Assembly (NCBI GenBank): GCA_030654205.1
Contig: JAURXW010000025.1
Coordinates: 1 to 6,101 of the forward strand
Direction: 5' to 3'
Length of the DNA: 6,101 bases
DNA from: Bacteriovorax sp.
Lineage (GTDB): Bacteria; Bdellovibrionota; Bacteriovoracia; Bacteriovoracales; Bacteriovoracaceae
Shown: positions 1 to 6,101 of the stretch, piece by piece
Numbering within the stretch: the first letter of the stretch is position 1
Layout of the letters: each line of letters starts with the position of its first letter
Notes under the pieces: generated by a model
Told to the model about the DNA's origin: nothing
Database searches by the model: none
The model's input: the letters and a program-made list of their open reading frames with translations, nothing else
Translations under genes and position numbers: made by a program

Positions 1-469
1 GATCCAGAAAAAATGAAGAATTTAAAACTTCTGTAATATAAATAATTCCACCAGGACTGAGAACCCGGCGAACTTCTGATAATACTTTACCTGGATCGGG
101 AACGTGCTCTAAAACAAAGCATAAAAAAGCACCATCAAAACTTTCAGCATCAAATGATAAATTCTCCGCACTCATTTGATGTAAATCGTAACGATTTTTA
201 GCAAATGATAAATGCCCAAGACTATTTTTAGCTGAAGCCAATTGTTTTTCACTCAGATCAATTGCCGTTAGTTTAATATCAGGAAATCGTCTTAAAAGAA
301 TTTCGGATTGGGCACCCACGCCACAGCCTACTTCTAAAACCTTTTTGGAAGCAGAAAAATTCACATTTTGATAAATCGTATGTTCAGCAAATCTCGCTTG
401 TCTTCTCAGACGATCTTGTTCAACGGGAGAAAAGCCATGCAAATAAGGAAAATCTGATTTTTCTGTCAT
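1..469 (-). CDS. Class I SAM-dependent methyltransferase, 3' end cut off by the window edge
   Basis: The first 156 residues of a methyltransferase are present; the C-terminus lies beyond the left edge. Motif I is VLEVGCGVGAQ (residues 44-54), the glycine-rich loop that binds S-adenosylmethionine. It is followed by the acidic strand-2 end AIDLSE (69-74), a motif II/III-like region QMSAENLSFDAESFD (98-112) and the post-motif helix region LEHVPDPGKVLSEVRRVLSPGG (120-141, key residues EH, P and the LSPGG turn). This layout is typical of the Methyltransf_11/25 group, which includes small-molecule and quinone-type enzymes; the substrate cannot be read from the sequence. The start is supported by a CAGGAG Shine-Dalgarno sequence 5 nt upstream. 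The gene begins 22 bp after the sucB stop, so it is probably cotranscribed with sucAB, although a link to 2-oxoglutarate dehydrogenase is only inferred from position. The fold assignment is firm and the function unknown. Confidence 0.9.
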   Translation of the reverse strand, partial: MTEKSDFPYLHGFSPVEQDRLRRQARFAEHTIYQNVNFSASKKVLEVGCGVGAQSEILLRRFPDIKLTAIDLSEKQLASAKNSLGHLSFAKNRYDLHQMSAENLSFDAESFDGAFLCFVLEHVPDPGKVLSEVRRVLSPGGIIYITEVLNSSFFLD

Positions 470-491
470 ACGATCTCCTGAGCTAAATTAT

Positions 492-1688
492 TTAAACATC
501 TAACAAAAGTCTTGAAGGATCTTCTAATAACTCCTTAACTTGTTTTAAAAAACTAACTGATTCACGCCCATCAATAATTCTGTGATCATAAGACAATGCT
601 AAATACATCATCGGACGAATGACGACTTGACCATTAAGCGCAATTGGCCGCTCAATTATATTATGCATTCCAAGAATTGCCGACTGAGGAATATTTAAAA
701 TAGGAGTTGAAAGCATCGATCCAAATACTCCACCGTTAGTAATCGAAAAAGTTCCACCTTGCATTTCTTCGATGGTAATTTTTCCATCGCGGGCCTTTGT
801 TGCAAGATTTAAAATTTCTTTTTCAATTTGGGCCAGTGACATACTTTCAGCATTTCGTACAACTGGAACGACTAGTCCCTTCGGAGTTGAAACAGCAATC
901 CCAATATCAGCATAATCATGATAAATAATTTCATCGCCATTTATTTGTGCATTTACTGAAGGAAAATCCTTCAGTGATACTGTCACCGCTTTAGTAAATA
1001 AAGACATAAAGCCCAGGCCTACACCGTGTTTTTTAGTAAAGGCTTCTTTATATTTTTTTCGAAGGCTCATCAATTCAAACATATCAACTTCATTAAAAGT
1101 TGTGAGCATTGCTGTTGTATTTTTTGCTTCAACTAATTTAGTTGCAATAGTTTTTCTCAAGCGAGACATTTTTTCAGTTCTTAAATTTCTTGATCCAGCA
1201 ATGGCCACACTTACGCTTGGAGCTTTAGCTACCGGTGCGCTTTTAGAATTCAGTGCATCTTCTTTTGTAATTCGCCCATCTTTTCCTGAACCATTAAGGC
1301 CTTCAGCACTCACTCCTTTTTCATCAAGAATTTTTCTTGCTGCAGGTGAAGCGACATTAACTTCTTTTTTATTAGCTTCAGCTACTGGCGCCGAGGCCAC
1401 TGGAGCAGCAACTGATTTTGGCGCTGCCACTATAGTTGCTGCTGGTTTAGCAGCACTTGTATCAAGTTCGCCAATTTTTGCTCCAATTTTTAATTCAGAA
1501 CCGGCTTCTGCCATAATCTTTAAAACTCCCGCACTAGGAGCAGGAAGCTCCATTGAAGCCTTGTCTGATTCTATTTCGCAAACCGCTTCACCTTCAGCGA
1601 CATAATCACCATCTTTTTTTAACCAAGATGATAAAGTAACTTCTGTGACTGATTCGCCAATGACTGGGATTTTTAGTTCAACACTCAT
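492..1688 (-). CDS. sucB: 2-oxoglutarate dehydrogenase E2 component (dihydrolipoyllysine succinyltransferase)
   Basis: This 398-residue protein forms the core of the 2-oxoglutarate dehydrogenase complex and transfers the succinyl group from its lipoyl arm to CoA. An N-terminal lipoyl domain (about 1-77) carries the lipoylation lysine K43 in ESDKAS. An Ala/Pro-rich flexible linker follows (about 78-110). The peripheral-subunit-binding domain (about 112-147) has SPAARKILDEKG and GKDGRITKED. A second linker leads to the catalytic domain (about 168-398), with the active-site motif DHRIIDG (H369, D373). The stretches TTFNEVDM, FSITNGGVFGS and the C-terminal KELLEDPSRLLLDV match the succinyltransferase branch closely, in contrast to pyruvate dehydrogenase E2. 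Length is close to the E. coli protein (about 405). I chose the start at 1688 because MSVELKIP is the usual N-terminus and CGGAG sits 5 nt upstream. An in-frame ATG at 1709 would add seven unlike residues and overlap sucA. The gene follows sucA by 10 bp. Confidence 0.97.
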   Translation of the reverse strand: MSVELKIPVIGESVTEVTLSSWLKKDGDYVAEGEAVCEIESDKASMELPAPSAGVLKIMAEAGSELKIGAKIGELDTSAAKPAATIVAAPKSVAAPVASAPVAEANKKEVNVASPAARKILDEKGVSAEGLNGSGKDGRITKEDALNSKSAPVAKAPSVSVAIAGSRNLRTEKMSRLRKTIATKLVEAKNTTAMLTTFNEVDMFELMSLRKKYKEAFTKKHGVGLGFMSLFTKAVTVSLKDFPSVNAQINGDEIIYHDYADIGIAVSTPKGLVVPVVRNAESMSLAQIEKEILNLATKARDGKITIEEMQGGTFSITNGGVFGSMLSTPILNIPQSAILGMHNIIERPIALNGQVVIRPMMYLALSYDHRIIDGRESVSFLKQVKELLEDPSRLLLDV

Positions 1689-1693
1689 AAAGA

Positions 1694-1698
1694 CTCCG
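1694..1698 (-). promoter_or_regulatory. Ribosome binding site that sets the sucB start
   Basis: CGGAG occupies half of the 10-bp gap between the sucA stop codon and the ATG at 1688, with a 5-nt spacer. It supports 1688 as the sucB start over the in-frame ATG at 1709. Its position directly after the sucA stop suggests that ribosomes finishing sucA help initiate sucB, which would keep E1 and E2 synthesis linked. Confidence 0.75.
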
Positions 1699-4416
1699 TT
1701 ATTTTGCAAATGCTTTTGTAATTATTTCTGCTTGTTCTTTTTTATGGACATTAGAAAACCCGGTGGCCGGACTTGCCGAAGCTTTTCGACTGATTAATTT
1801 AAAAGTTCCAAAAATATCCATGAAGCGTAAAAGATAAGTCCAGTACCCCATGTTCATTGGTTCTTCTTGAAGCCAAATATTTTCGGCCCCCTTATACTTC
1901 GATAAGATTTTATTGATTTGCAATATTGGCAATGGATGAAGTTGTTCTAAGCGAACGATAGCAACATCCTCTCTTTTATCTGCAATTTTTTTATCATTTA
2001 ATTCGTAATAAATTTTTCCGGTACAAAAAATAACTCTCGTTACACCCTTACCTGTGCTTTTATCATCAATAACTTCTTCAAATTTTCCGCTGGTGAAATC
2101 GGCGCGGGTTGAAGTACATCGTGGATCGCGAAGAAGTGATTTAGGAGTCATTACCATGGCCGGTTTTCTAAAAGACCATGCTAGCTGACGGCGAATAAAA
2201 TGAAACATACTGGCAGGAGTTGAACAATTGGCAATTACAATATTATTGTCAGCTGCCATTTGCAAAAATCTTTCAGGACGAGCACTCGAATGCTCTGGTC
2301 CTGCTCCCTCGTGCCCATGTGGAAGTAGCATCAAAAGGCCACTCATTCTCTGCCATTTTACTTCACCTGAAGTTATGTATTGATCGATGACGATTTGGGC
2401 ACCATTTGAAAAATCTCCAAATTGCGCTTCCCAAATTGTTAACGTATTTGGCGTCGCCCATGAATATCCAAACTCAAATCCTAAAACTGCATACTCTGAT
2501 AAAAGAGAATTGTATAAACTGACCTTACCTTGTTTTTCAGAAATAAATTCTAATCCACAATAGGCTTCATTAGTTGTTTCATCAAAAACTTTTGCATGAC
2601 GATGTGAAAAAGTTCCACGGATAACATCTTGCCCGGTAAATCGCAAAGGATGACCTTCATCTAATAAACTTCCATAAGCTAAAAGTTCAGCACTGGCCCA
2701 GTCTAATTTATCCGTCGCATAAGCTTGATCTCGATCGTCTAAAACTTTTTGAGTTTTTTTCATCAATTGCATTCCAGCTGGAACTTTATTAATGGCCTTA
2801 ACAACTCTATCAAGTGCCTCTTTTTTTACAGCAGTTACTGGTGATTCATCAAAAGAATCTGCTTTAGAAAAACCAAGCCCATCCCAATCTTTATGAGGAC
2901 CTTTAACTTTCGTAGGAATTTCTTTTTGGCGAACATTATTAAAACGATCAGACAGAAGCTGCTTATAAGCTTCAATCATTTCTGTCGCAAGTTGTGATTC
3001 AATTTTTCCTGAAGTCAGCAAAGAATCCAAATATAACTCTCTTGGATTTTTGTGCTTAGTGATCAGGTCATATAAATGTGGTTGAGTATAACGAGGTTCA
3101 TCCCCCTCATTATGCCCATATTTCCGATAGCAAACCATATCGATAAAAATATCTTCTTTAAATTTTTGTCTAAACTCTACAGCTAATTCTACCGCGTAGA
3201 CTACTGCTTCTGGATCATCACCATTGACTTGAATGATTGGAGCTTCAACTGCTTTAGCAATTGAAACGCAATACTGACTCGATCTTCCGTCTTCAAAATC
3301 CGTGGTAAAACCAATTTGATTATTAATAACAAAATGAATAGATCCACCAACAGCATATCCTTTGAGTTTACTCATCTGAAGCGCTTCGTACACTACCCCT
3401 TGGCCGGCCACAGAAGCGTCACCATGGATAATGATCGGAATAACTTTGGATTGATCTCCATTGTAATGATTATCTTCTAGTGCTCTACAATAACCAATTG
3501 CCACAGGTGCTACTGTTTCCAGATGTGACGGATTGGGAAGAAGTTTTACATAAACCTCTTGGTTGTTAATTGTTTTTTGAACAGTGGTAAAGCCCATATG
3601 GTATTTTACATCTCCACTATGACCTTGCTGCTCTTCAATTGATCCACCCTCAAATTCACTAAAGATATATTCGTAAGTTTTTCCAACGGTGTTGGCCAAT
3701 ATATTTAAGCGTCCACGATGGGCCATCCCGATAATAAATTCATGGGCACCTAGTTCGGCCCCTTTATTGATAATGGCATCCAGTGCAGGAATTGTTGTCT
3801 CTCCACCTTCAAGTGAAAATCTTTTTTGACCTACATATTTGGTTTGTAAAAAGTTTTCAAAAACATTGGCTTCATTTAATTTTTGTAAAATTCTTTTTTT
3901 CTTTTCAAGAGATAGATCAATGTTTTTTGCAGTTGATTCAATTTTTTCTCTCATCCAACGACGAATATCGGTGTTGTTTGAGTGCATGTATTGAAAACCA
4001 ATTTTAGCGCAGTAAATTTTTTTCATTAGATCGAGAATATCTTGCAGGCTCGCAGGACCAAGACCTACAAATTTTCCACATTGAAATACGGTCGTTCTAT
4101 CTGCTTCTGAAAGACCATATTCTTCTAAGCTTATGCGCGCTTGACGATCTTTTCTGGGGCGAATTGGATTTGTATCGGCGAGCAAATGCCCTCTGGTTCT
4201 AAAAGATTGAATCAATCGAAATACATTTATTTCTTTTCTAAAGGATTCGTCACTTATACCACCTGCACTGTCACCTGCTGAAAATTCAAATCCTTGAAAA
4301 AATCGTTGCCAGGATTCATCAAGAGCTTCCGGAGTTTTTTGGTAAGTTTCGTAAAGTGAGTCAATAAAAGTAATGTCTGAACTAGAGAGATGTGTGAAGT
4401 CGATGTTCTTGGCCAT
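1699..4416 (-). CDS. sucA: 2-oxoglutarate dehydrogenase E1 component
   Basis: This 905-residue thiamine-diphosphate enzyme decarboxylates 2-oxoglutarate and succinylates the E2 lipoyl group in the TCA cycle; the family is usually about 900-950 residues. The N-terminal E1o segment (about 11-41, ending DESWQRFF) is the conserved tail thought to help anchor E1o in the complex. The dehydrogenase domain carries GMAHRGRLNIL (230-240, substrate-binding H233), KYHMGF (271-276) and NPSHLETV (295-302, H298). The cofactor/metal site is formed by HGDASVAGQG (331-340) and INNQIGFTT (364-372). The C-terminal transketolase-like half has LLSEYAVLGFEFGYS (638-652) and LPHGHEGAGPEHSSARPER (698-716), with the conserved active-site histidines. 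A C-terminal domain runs to 905. No motif is missing. The ATG is preceded by AAGG with a 6-nt spacer. The leader contains a hairpin plus T-tract that transcription from any upstream promoter must cross. sucB follows by 10 bp; lpd is not visible. Confidence 0.98.
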   Translation of the reverse strand: MAKNIDFTHLSSSDITFIDSLYETYQKTPEALDESWQRFFQGFEFSAGDSAGGISDESFRKEINVFRLIQSFRTRGHLLADTNPIRPRKDRQARISLEEYGLSEADRTTVFQCGKFVGLGPASLQDILDLMKKIYCAKIGFQYMHSNNTDIRRWMREKIESTAKNIDLSLEKKKRILQKLNEANVFENFLQTKYVGQKRFSLEGGETTIPALDAIINKGAELGAHEFIIGMAHRGRLNILANTVGKTYEYIFSEFEGGSIEEQQGHSGDVKYHMGFTTVQKTINNQEVYVKLLPNPSHLETVAPVAIGYCRALEDNHYNGDQSKVIPIIIHGDASVAGQGVVYEALQMSKLKGYAVGGSIHFVINNQIGFTTDFEDGRSSQYCVSIAKAVEAPIIQVNGDDPEAVVYAVELAVEFRQKFKEDIFIDMVCYRKYGHNEGDEPRYTQPHLYDLITKHKNPRELYLDSLLTSGKIESQLATEMIEAYKQLLSDRFNNVRQKEIPTKVKGPHKDWDGLGFSKADSFDESPVTAVKKEALDRVVKAINKVPAGMQLMKKTQKVLDDRDQAYATDKLDWASAELLAYGSLLDEGHPLRFTGQDVIRGTFSHRHAKVFDETTNEAYCGLEFISEKQGKVSLYNSLLSEYAVLGFEFGYSWATPNTLTIWEAQFGDFSNGAQIVIDQYITSGEVKWQRMSGLLMLLPHGHEGAGPEHSSARPERFLQMAADNNIVIANCSTPASMFHFIRRQLAWSFRKPAMVMTPKSLLRDPRCTSTRADFTSGKFEEVIDDKSTGKGVTRVIFCTGKIYYELNDKKIADKREDVAIVRLEQLHPLPILQINKILSKYKGAENIWLQEEPMNMGYWTYLLRFMDIFGTFKLISRKASASPATGFSNVHKKEQAEIITKAFAK

Positions 4417-4428
4417 ATAAAACCTTGC

Positions 4429-4461
4429 AAAAAAAAGTGCAGCCGAGCAAATTGCTCGGCT
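4429..4461 (-). terminator. Rho-independent terminator-like hairpin with T-tract in front of sucA
   Basis: On the minus strand AGCCGAGCA and TGCTCGGCT form a perfect 9-bp GC-rich stem around a 3-nt ATT loop (4441-4461). GCAC follows, then eight consecutive T residues (4436-4429). The 4-nt gap between stem and T-run is slightly longer than ideal. The plus strand has no T-run after the stem, so the signal is directional. It lies about 100 bp after the YchJ stop and would end that upstream operon. It also lies only 13-45 nt before the sucA start, with the sucA Shine-Dalgarno AAGG just past the T-run, so it could instead act as a leader attenuator or mRNA-stabilising hairpin. The hairpin itself is seen; its role is inferred. 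Confidence 0.7.
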
Positions 4462-4477
4462 AAAAATAATTAACCCT

Positions 4478-4506
4478 AATATAGATCTAAGATATCAAAA
4501 TTTTAA
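4478..4506 (-). promoter_or_regulatory. Candidate sigma70-type promoter for sucAB
   Basis: On the minus strand a TTAAAA box (4501-4506) is separated by 17 bp from TATATT (4478-4483). These are 4/6 and 5/6 matches to the housekeeping -35 and -10 hexamers with ideal spacing. A start near 4471 would give a leader of about 55 nt that includes the hairpin at 4441-4461. The 148-bp gap is very AT-rich, so chance matches are common and this call is tentative. The rest of the gap (4507-4564) shows nothing beyond AT-rich sequence and a weak 5-bp inverted repeat. Confidence 0.4.
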
Positions 4507-4564
4507 GTTTTTTTTCACTATAGGAAGAATTGTCTCAATTATTTTTTAAGCTCTTTCTCAGATC

Positions 4565-5050
4565 TTACTGATGACAGCATTTCTTGGCTTTTTTTCCACT
4601 TCCACACGGACATGGATCATTGCGTCCCACTTTTGGCTCGACTCTGCGAACTGTGTTATTTCTCATTTCACCATCTACGAAGAACCATTCACCTTTTTCT
4701 TTAATAAATGTACTTAATTCATGGTGAGATTGCTCTTTGCCATTGAAATTAAATTTACATTTAAATTCAACTTGGCCTTCTGTATCTTTTTCAGTTCCTT
4801 TATTTGTTTCACGAATCTCTAAACCAAGCCATTCTGAGTTTTGTGCCCAAGATTTTACTCCATCCATATCGAGATCTTTTTTAGTCGATTCATGGTGAGT
4901 TTTAGCAATATAATCCATTTCGCCAACTGCAAAAGCAGTATAACGCGATCTCATTAAGGCAACTGCAGTTGGTGCAGCTTTTTCTCCTTTAATATAAGGC
5001 CCGCAACATTCGCTATAATTTTTCTCAGATCCACACGCACATAAACTCAT
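4565..5050 (-). CDS. ychJ: YchJ/UPF0225 family protein with SEC-C metal-binding motifs at both ends
   Basis: This 161-residue protein is close to the usual family length (about 150-160). The N-terminus is a SEC-C-like cysteine cluster, CACGSEKNYSECC (C4, C6, C15, C16). The middle is the NTF2-like YchJ domain, with the family signature ALMRSRYTAFAVGEMDYI (31-48) followed by a THHEST segment (51-56). The C-terminus is a classic SEC-C motif, GRNDPCPCGSGKKAKKCC (142-159; C147, C149, C158, C159), the zinc-binding type also found at the end of SecA. Metal binding is expected from the motifs; the cellular role of the family is not established. The start at 5050 is chosen because MSLCACGS is the normal N-terminus and AAGGAG lies 6 nt upstream. 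The in-frame ATG at 5107 would add 19 atypical residues that lie within the preceding methyltransferase gene. It is probably the last gene of the three-gene unit and is cytoplasmic. Confidence 0.92.
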   Translation of the reverse strand: MSLCACGSEKNYSECCGPYIKGEKAAPTAVALMRSRYTAFAVGEMDYIAKTHHESTKKDLDMDGVKSWAQNSEWLGLEIRETNKGTEKDTEGQVEFKCKFNFNGKEQSHHELSTFIKEKGEWFFVDGEMRNNTVRRVEPKVGRNDPCPCGSGKKAKKCCHQ

Positions 5051-5056
5051 GACTCT

Positions 5057-5062
5057 CTCCTT
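5057..5062 (-). promoter_or_regulatory. Strong ribosome binding site overlapping the upstream stop codon
   Basis: AAGGAG, a near-perfect Shine-Dalgarno, lies 6 nt before the ATG at 5050. Its first two bases are also the last two bases of the TAA stop of the preceding methyltransferase gene. It fixes the YchJ start at 5050 and implies that the two genes are cotranscribed. Confidence 0.8.
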
Positions 5063-5735
5063 AAAATCGAAATAATAAATCAGTAAAGCTACTTGTATCT
5101 TGGTCAAAATGAATTTTACTTTCTAAGAGTCTACTCGAAATAAAAGTAAAATGGGGACGAATAAATTTAAGATATTTCTCCCTCGTACGGTGAATCGCGT
5201 ATTCATCCTTGAATTCTACCTCTTCTATCTGTCTTTTTAATTCCAGATCAGTTGGCACGGATAAATACAGATAGCGAACCCGAGAGGCCAGCGCGGGAAT
5301 AACAATTCTTAACTCTTCATCACTAAGGTATTGTAAAACTGAAGTGCATAATCCTAGGTCAAAAATTTTTTCACGCTTCATTGGTGTATTGGCCCATGAA
5401 ACTAAATCAATATTTTCCATCACTAGTTTTGTACTGGGAGCAGGGCGAATATCTCGCTTGGCAACCAAATCATAGGCATGTTTTGAAGGCTCAATACCAT
5501 GGGCGCGGTAGGGAATAAAAGTTTTCAAAACTTCTTCAAACAAAATCCCCAATCCAAATCCTAGGTCTATCACGCTACTTATATCTACAGCTTCGAGGGC
5601 AAAAATAGATTTTATATAAGCGGCGTGTTCCTTGGCATTGACGATATTGTCCATCTCTTCGGGATCGGCGTAGTTTACTTCCCAATATTCGCTGCTAAAG
5701 CCAAGCGAGCCAGTTGCTTCTTTTATTTTTTTCAT
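5061..5735 (-). CDS. Class I SAM-dependent methyltransferase-like protein
   Basis: This 224-residue protein is probably a cytoplasmic methyltransferase of unknown substrate. The SAM-binding motif I is VIDLGFGLGILFEEVL (55-70), a GxGxG variant with phenylalanine between the glycines. The expected acidic residue after strand 2 is E82 in HGIEPSKHAYDL. The strand-4 region is KIFDLGLCTSVLQYLSDEEL (123-142), resembling the motif in Methyltransf_11/23-type enzymes. The rest of the C-terminal half has no motif I recognise. The N-terminus (EYWEVNYADPEEMD, 16-29) resembles the leader segment of small SAM enzymes that precedes the Rossmann core. Its ATG overlaps the stop of the upstream membrane-protein gene in an ATGA, and no good Shine-Dalgarno precedes it, so translation probably depends on coupling. 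YchJ follows by 10 bp. A natural-product or sugar-modifying role is possible but unsupported by neighbours. Confidence 0.8.
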   Translation of the reverse strand: MKKIKEATGSLGFSSEYWEVNYADPEEMDNIVNAKEHAAYIKSIFALEAVDISSVIDLGFGLGILFEEVLKTFIPYRAHGIEPSKHAYDLVAKRDIRPAPSTKLVMENIDLVSWANTPMKREKIFDLGLCTSVLQYLSDEELRIVIPALASRVRYLYLSVPTDLELKRQIEEVEFKDEYAIHRTREKYLKFIRPHFTFISSRLLESKIHFDQDTSSFTDLLFRF

Positions 5736-6094
5736 ACTGGTTTATTGATGGCCAACCAGATACCAATCCATGCCAAAATTAAAATGATTGAGGTAATAAT
5801 GGCCTTAAGCTCAATAGTTTTTAATTTAAATAAACAAACGAATAAAACATTTATTGCAATCCAATTACCTATTTTAAGTTTAATCCACAATGGGAAGGCC
5901 TGATCATGCTTAAATCCTAAGCGCGCGATTAGCCCCATACCTGCAACCATTATTAAAAAACTGGCAAGACCCACCATCCATTTACCGAGTTTTTTTTGGA
6001 GGAGTTGAGAGCTATATGAGACAAAACCCATACTGGAAAAAAAGCAAAGAATGAAAAAAATATGCAGTGATTTATACGTTTCATAACTAATCAT
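5732..6094 (-). CDS. Small four-helix membrane protein, SirB2-like
   Basis: This 120-residue hydrophobic protein has four predicted transmembrane segments at about 9-28, 38-58, 69-89 and 97-116, with lysine-rich short loops between them. The pattern YKSLHIFF at the start of helix 1 (H11), the GMGLIARLGF turn after helix 2 and the PLWIKLKIGNW entry to helix 3 resemble a widespread family of small inner-membrane proteins related to SirB2. The biochemical function of that family is not established. No signal peptide is apparent apart from the first helix. The ATG at 6094 fits the family's short N-terminus. Only 7 nt upstream are visible (GGTCAAA, a weak Shine-Dalgarno), with no in-frame stop before the edge, so a longer N-terminus cannot be excluded. 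The stop overlaps the next gene's ATG by an ATGA. The family assignment is from memory of the pattern and is moderate. Confidence 0.75.
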   Translation of the reverse strand: MISYETYKSLHIFFILCFFSSMGFVSYSSQLLQKKLGKWMVGLASFLIMVAGMGLIARLGFKHDQAFPLWIKLKIGNWIAINVLFVCLFKLKTIELKAIITSIILILAWIGIWLAINKPV

Positions 6095-6101
6095 TTTGAC
6101 C

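Noticed and set aside
1102..1605. Plus-strand open frame of 167 codons rich in Ala and Ser
   Set aside because: It is antisense to sucB, and its Ala-rich stretches mirror the sucB Ala/Pro linker codons. It has no family motif, and the minus-strand gene there is certain.
1689..1709. Longer sucB start at 1709, giving an N-terminus MQNNGVF before MSVELK
   Set aside because: It overlaps sucA, adds residues not seen in E2 proteins, and the CGGAG site fits the ATG at 1688.
3783..4007. Plus-strand open frame of 74 codons
   Set aside because: It lies antisense to the conserved sucA coding sequence, with Phe/Leu-rich content expected from Lys/Glu-rich codons read backwards.
4527..4546. Short inverted repeat AATTG-TCT-CAATT followed by T residues on the plus strand, as a possible terminator
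   Set aside because: The stem is only 5 bp and AT-rich, and no plus-strand gene precedes it that would need termination.
5051..5107. Longer YchJ start at 5107
   Set aside because: It would lie inside the preceding methyltransferase gene, and the extra 19 residues are hydrophobic and unlike the family. AAGGAG is correctly spaced for 5050.
5625..5903. Plus-strand open frame of 92 codons
   Set aside because: It is antisense to the methyltransferase and membrane-protein genes, which both have better start and overlap signals. No recognisable domain.

Overview
The window is an AT-rich (about 35-40% G+C by eye), densely packed chromosomal segment in which every credible gene lies on the minus strand, so the genes read from high to low coordinates. 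It looks like ordinary core-genome DNA from a Gram-negative bacterium. The 2-oxoglutarate dehydrogenase genes are of the proteobacterial type. The low G+C, the tight gene packing and the company of a YchJ/SEC-C protein would suit a low-GC Bdellovibrionota or other deltaproteobacterial-type lineage, but that placement is a weak inference and not read from a marker gene.

In order of transcription, the first block (6094 to 4565) is a compact three-gene unit. It holds a small four-helix membrane protein resembling the SirB2-like family, a class I SAM-dependent methyltransferase joined to it by a 4-nt ATGA overlap, and a YchJ/UPF0225 protein with a cysteine-rich metal-binding motif at each end. 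The YchJ Shine-Dalgarno sequence overlaps the methyltransferase stop codon. A 148-bp gap (4417-4564) follows. It carries a candidate sigma70-type promoter and a strong GC-rich hairpin followed by eight T residues, both on the minus strand and both just upstream of the next block.

The second block (4416 to 1) is the sucA-sucB pair, encoding the E1 and E2 components of the 2-oxoglutarate dehydrogenase complex of the TCA cycle. The two genes are 10 bp apart. A second class I methyltransferase starts 22 bp after sucB and runs off the left edge of the window. E1o decarboxylates 2-oxoglutarate using thiamine diphosphate and passes the succinyl group to the lipoyl arm of E2o, which makes succinyl-CoA. 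The E3 component (lpd) is not in this window, so it must be encoded elsewhere.

I saw no mobile element, CRISPR array, tRNA or rRNA, and no convincing new system. The points most worth a second look are the terminator-like hairpin in the presumed sucA leader and the translationally coupled small operon of unknown purpose.
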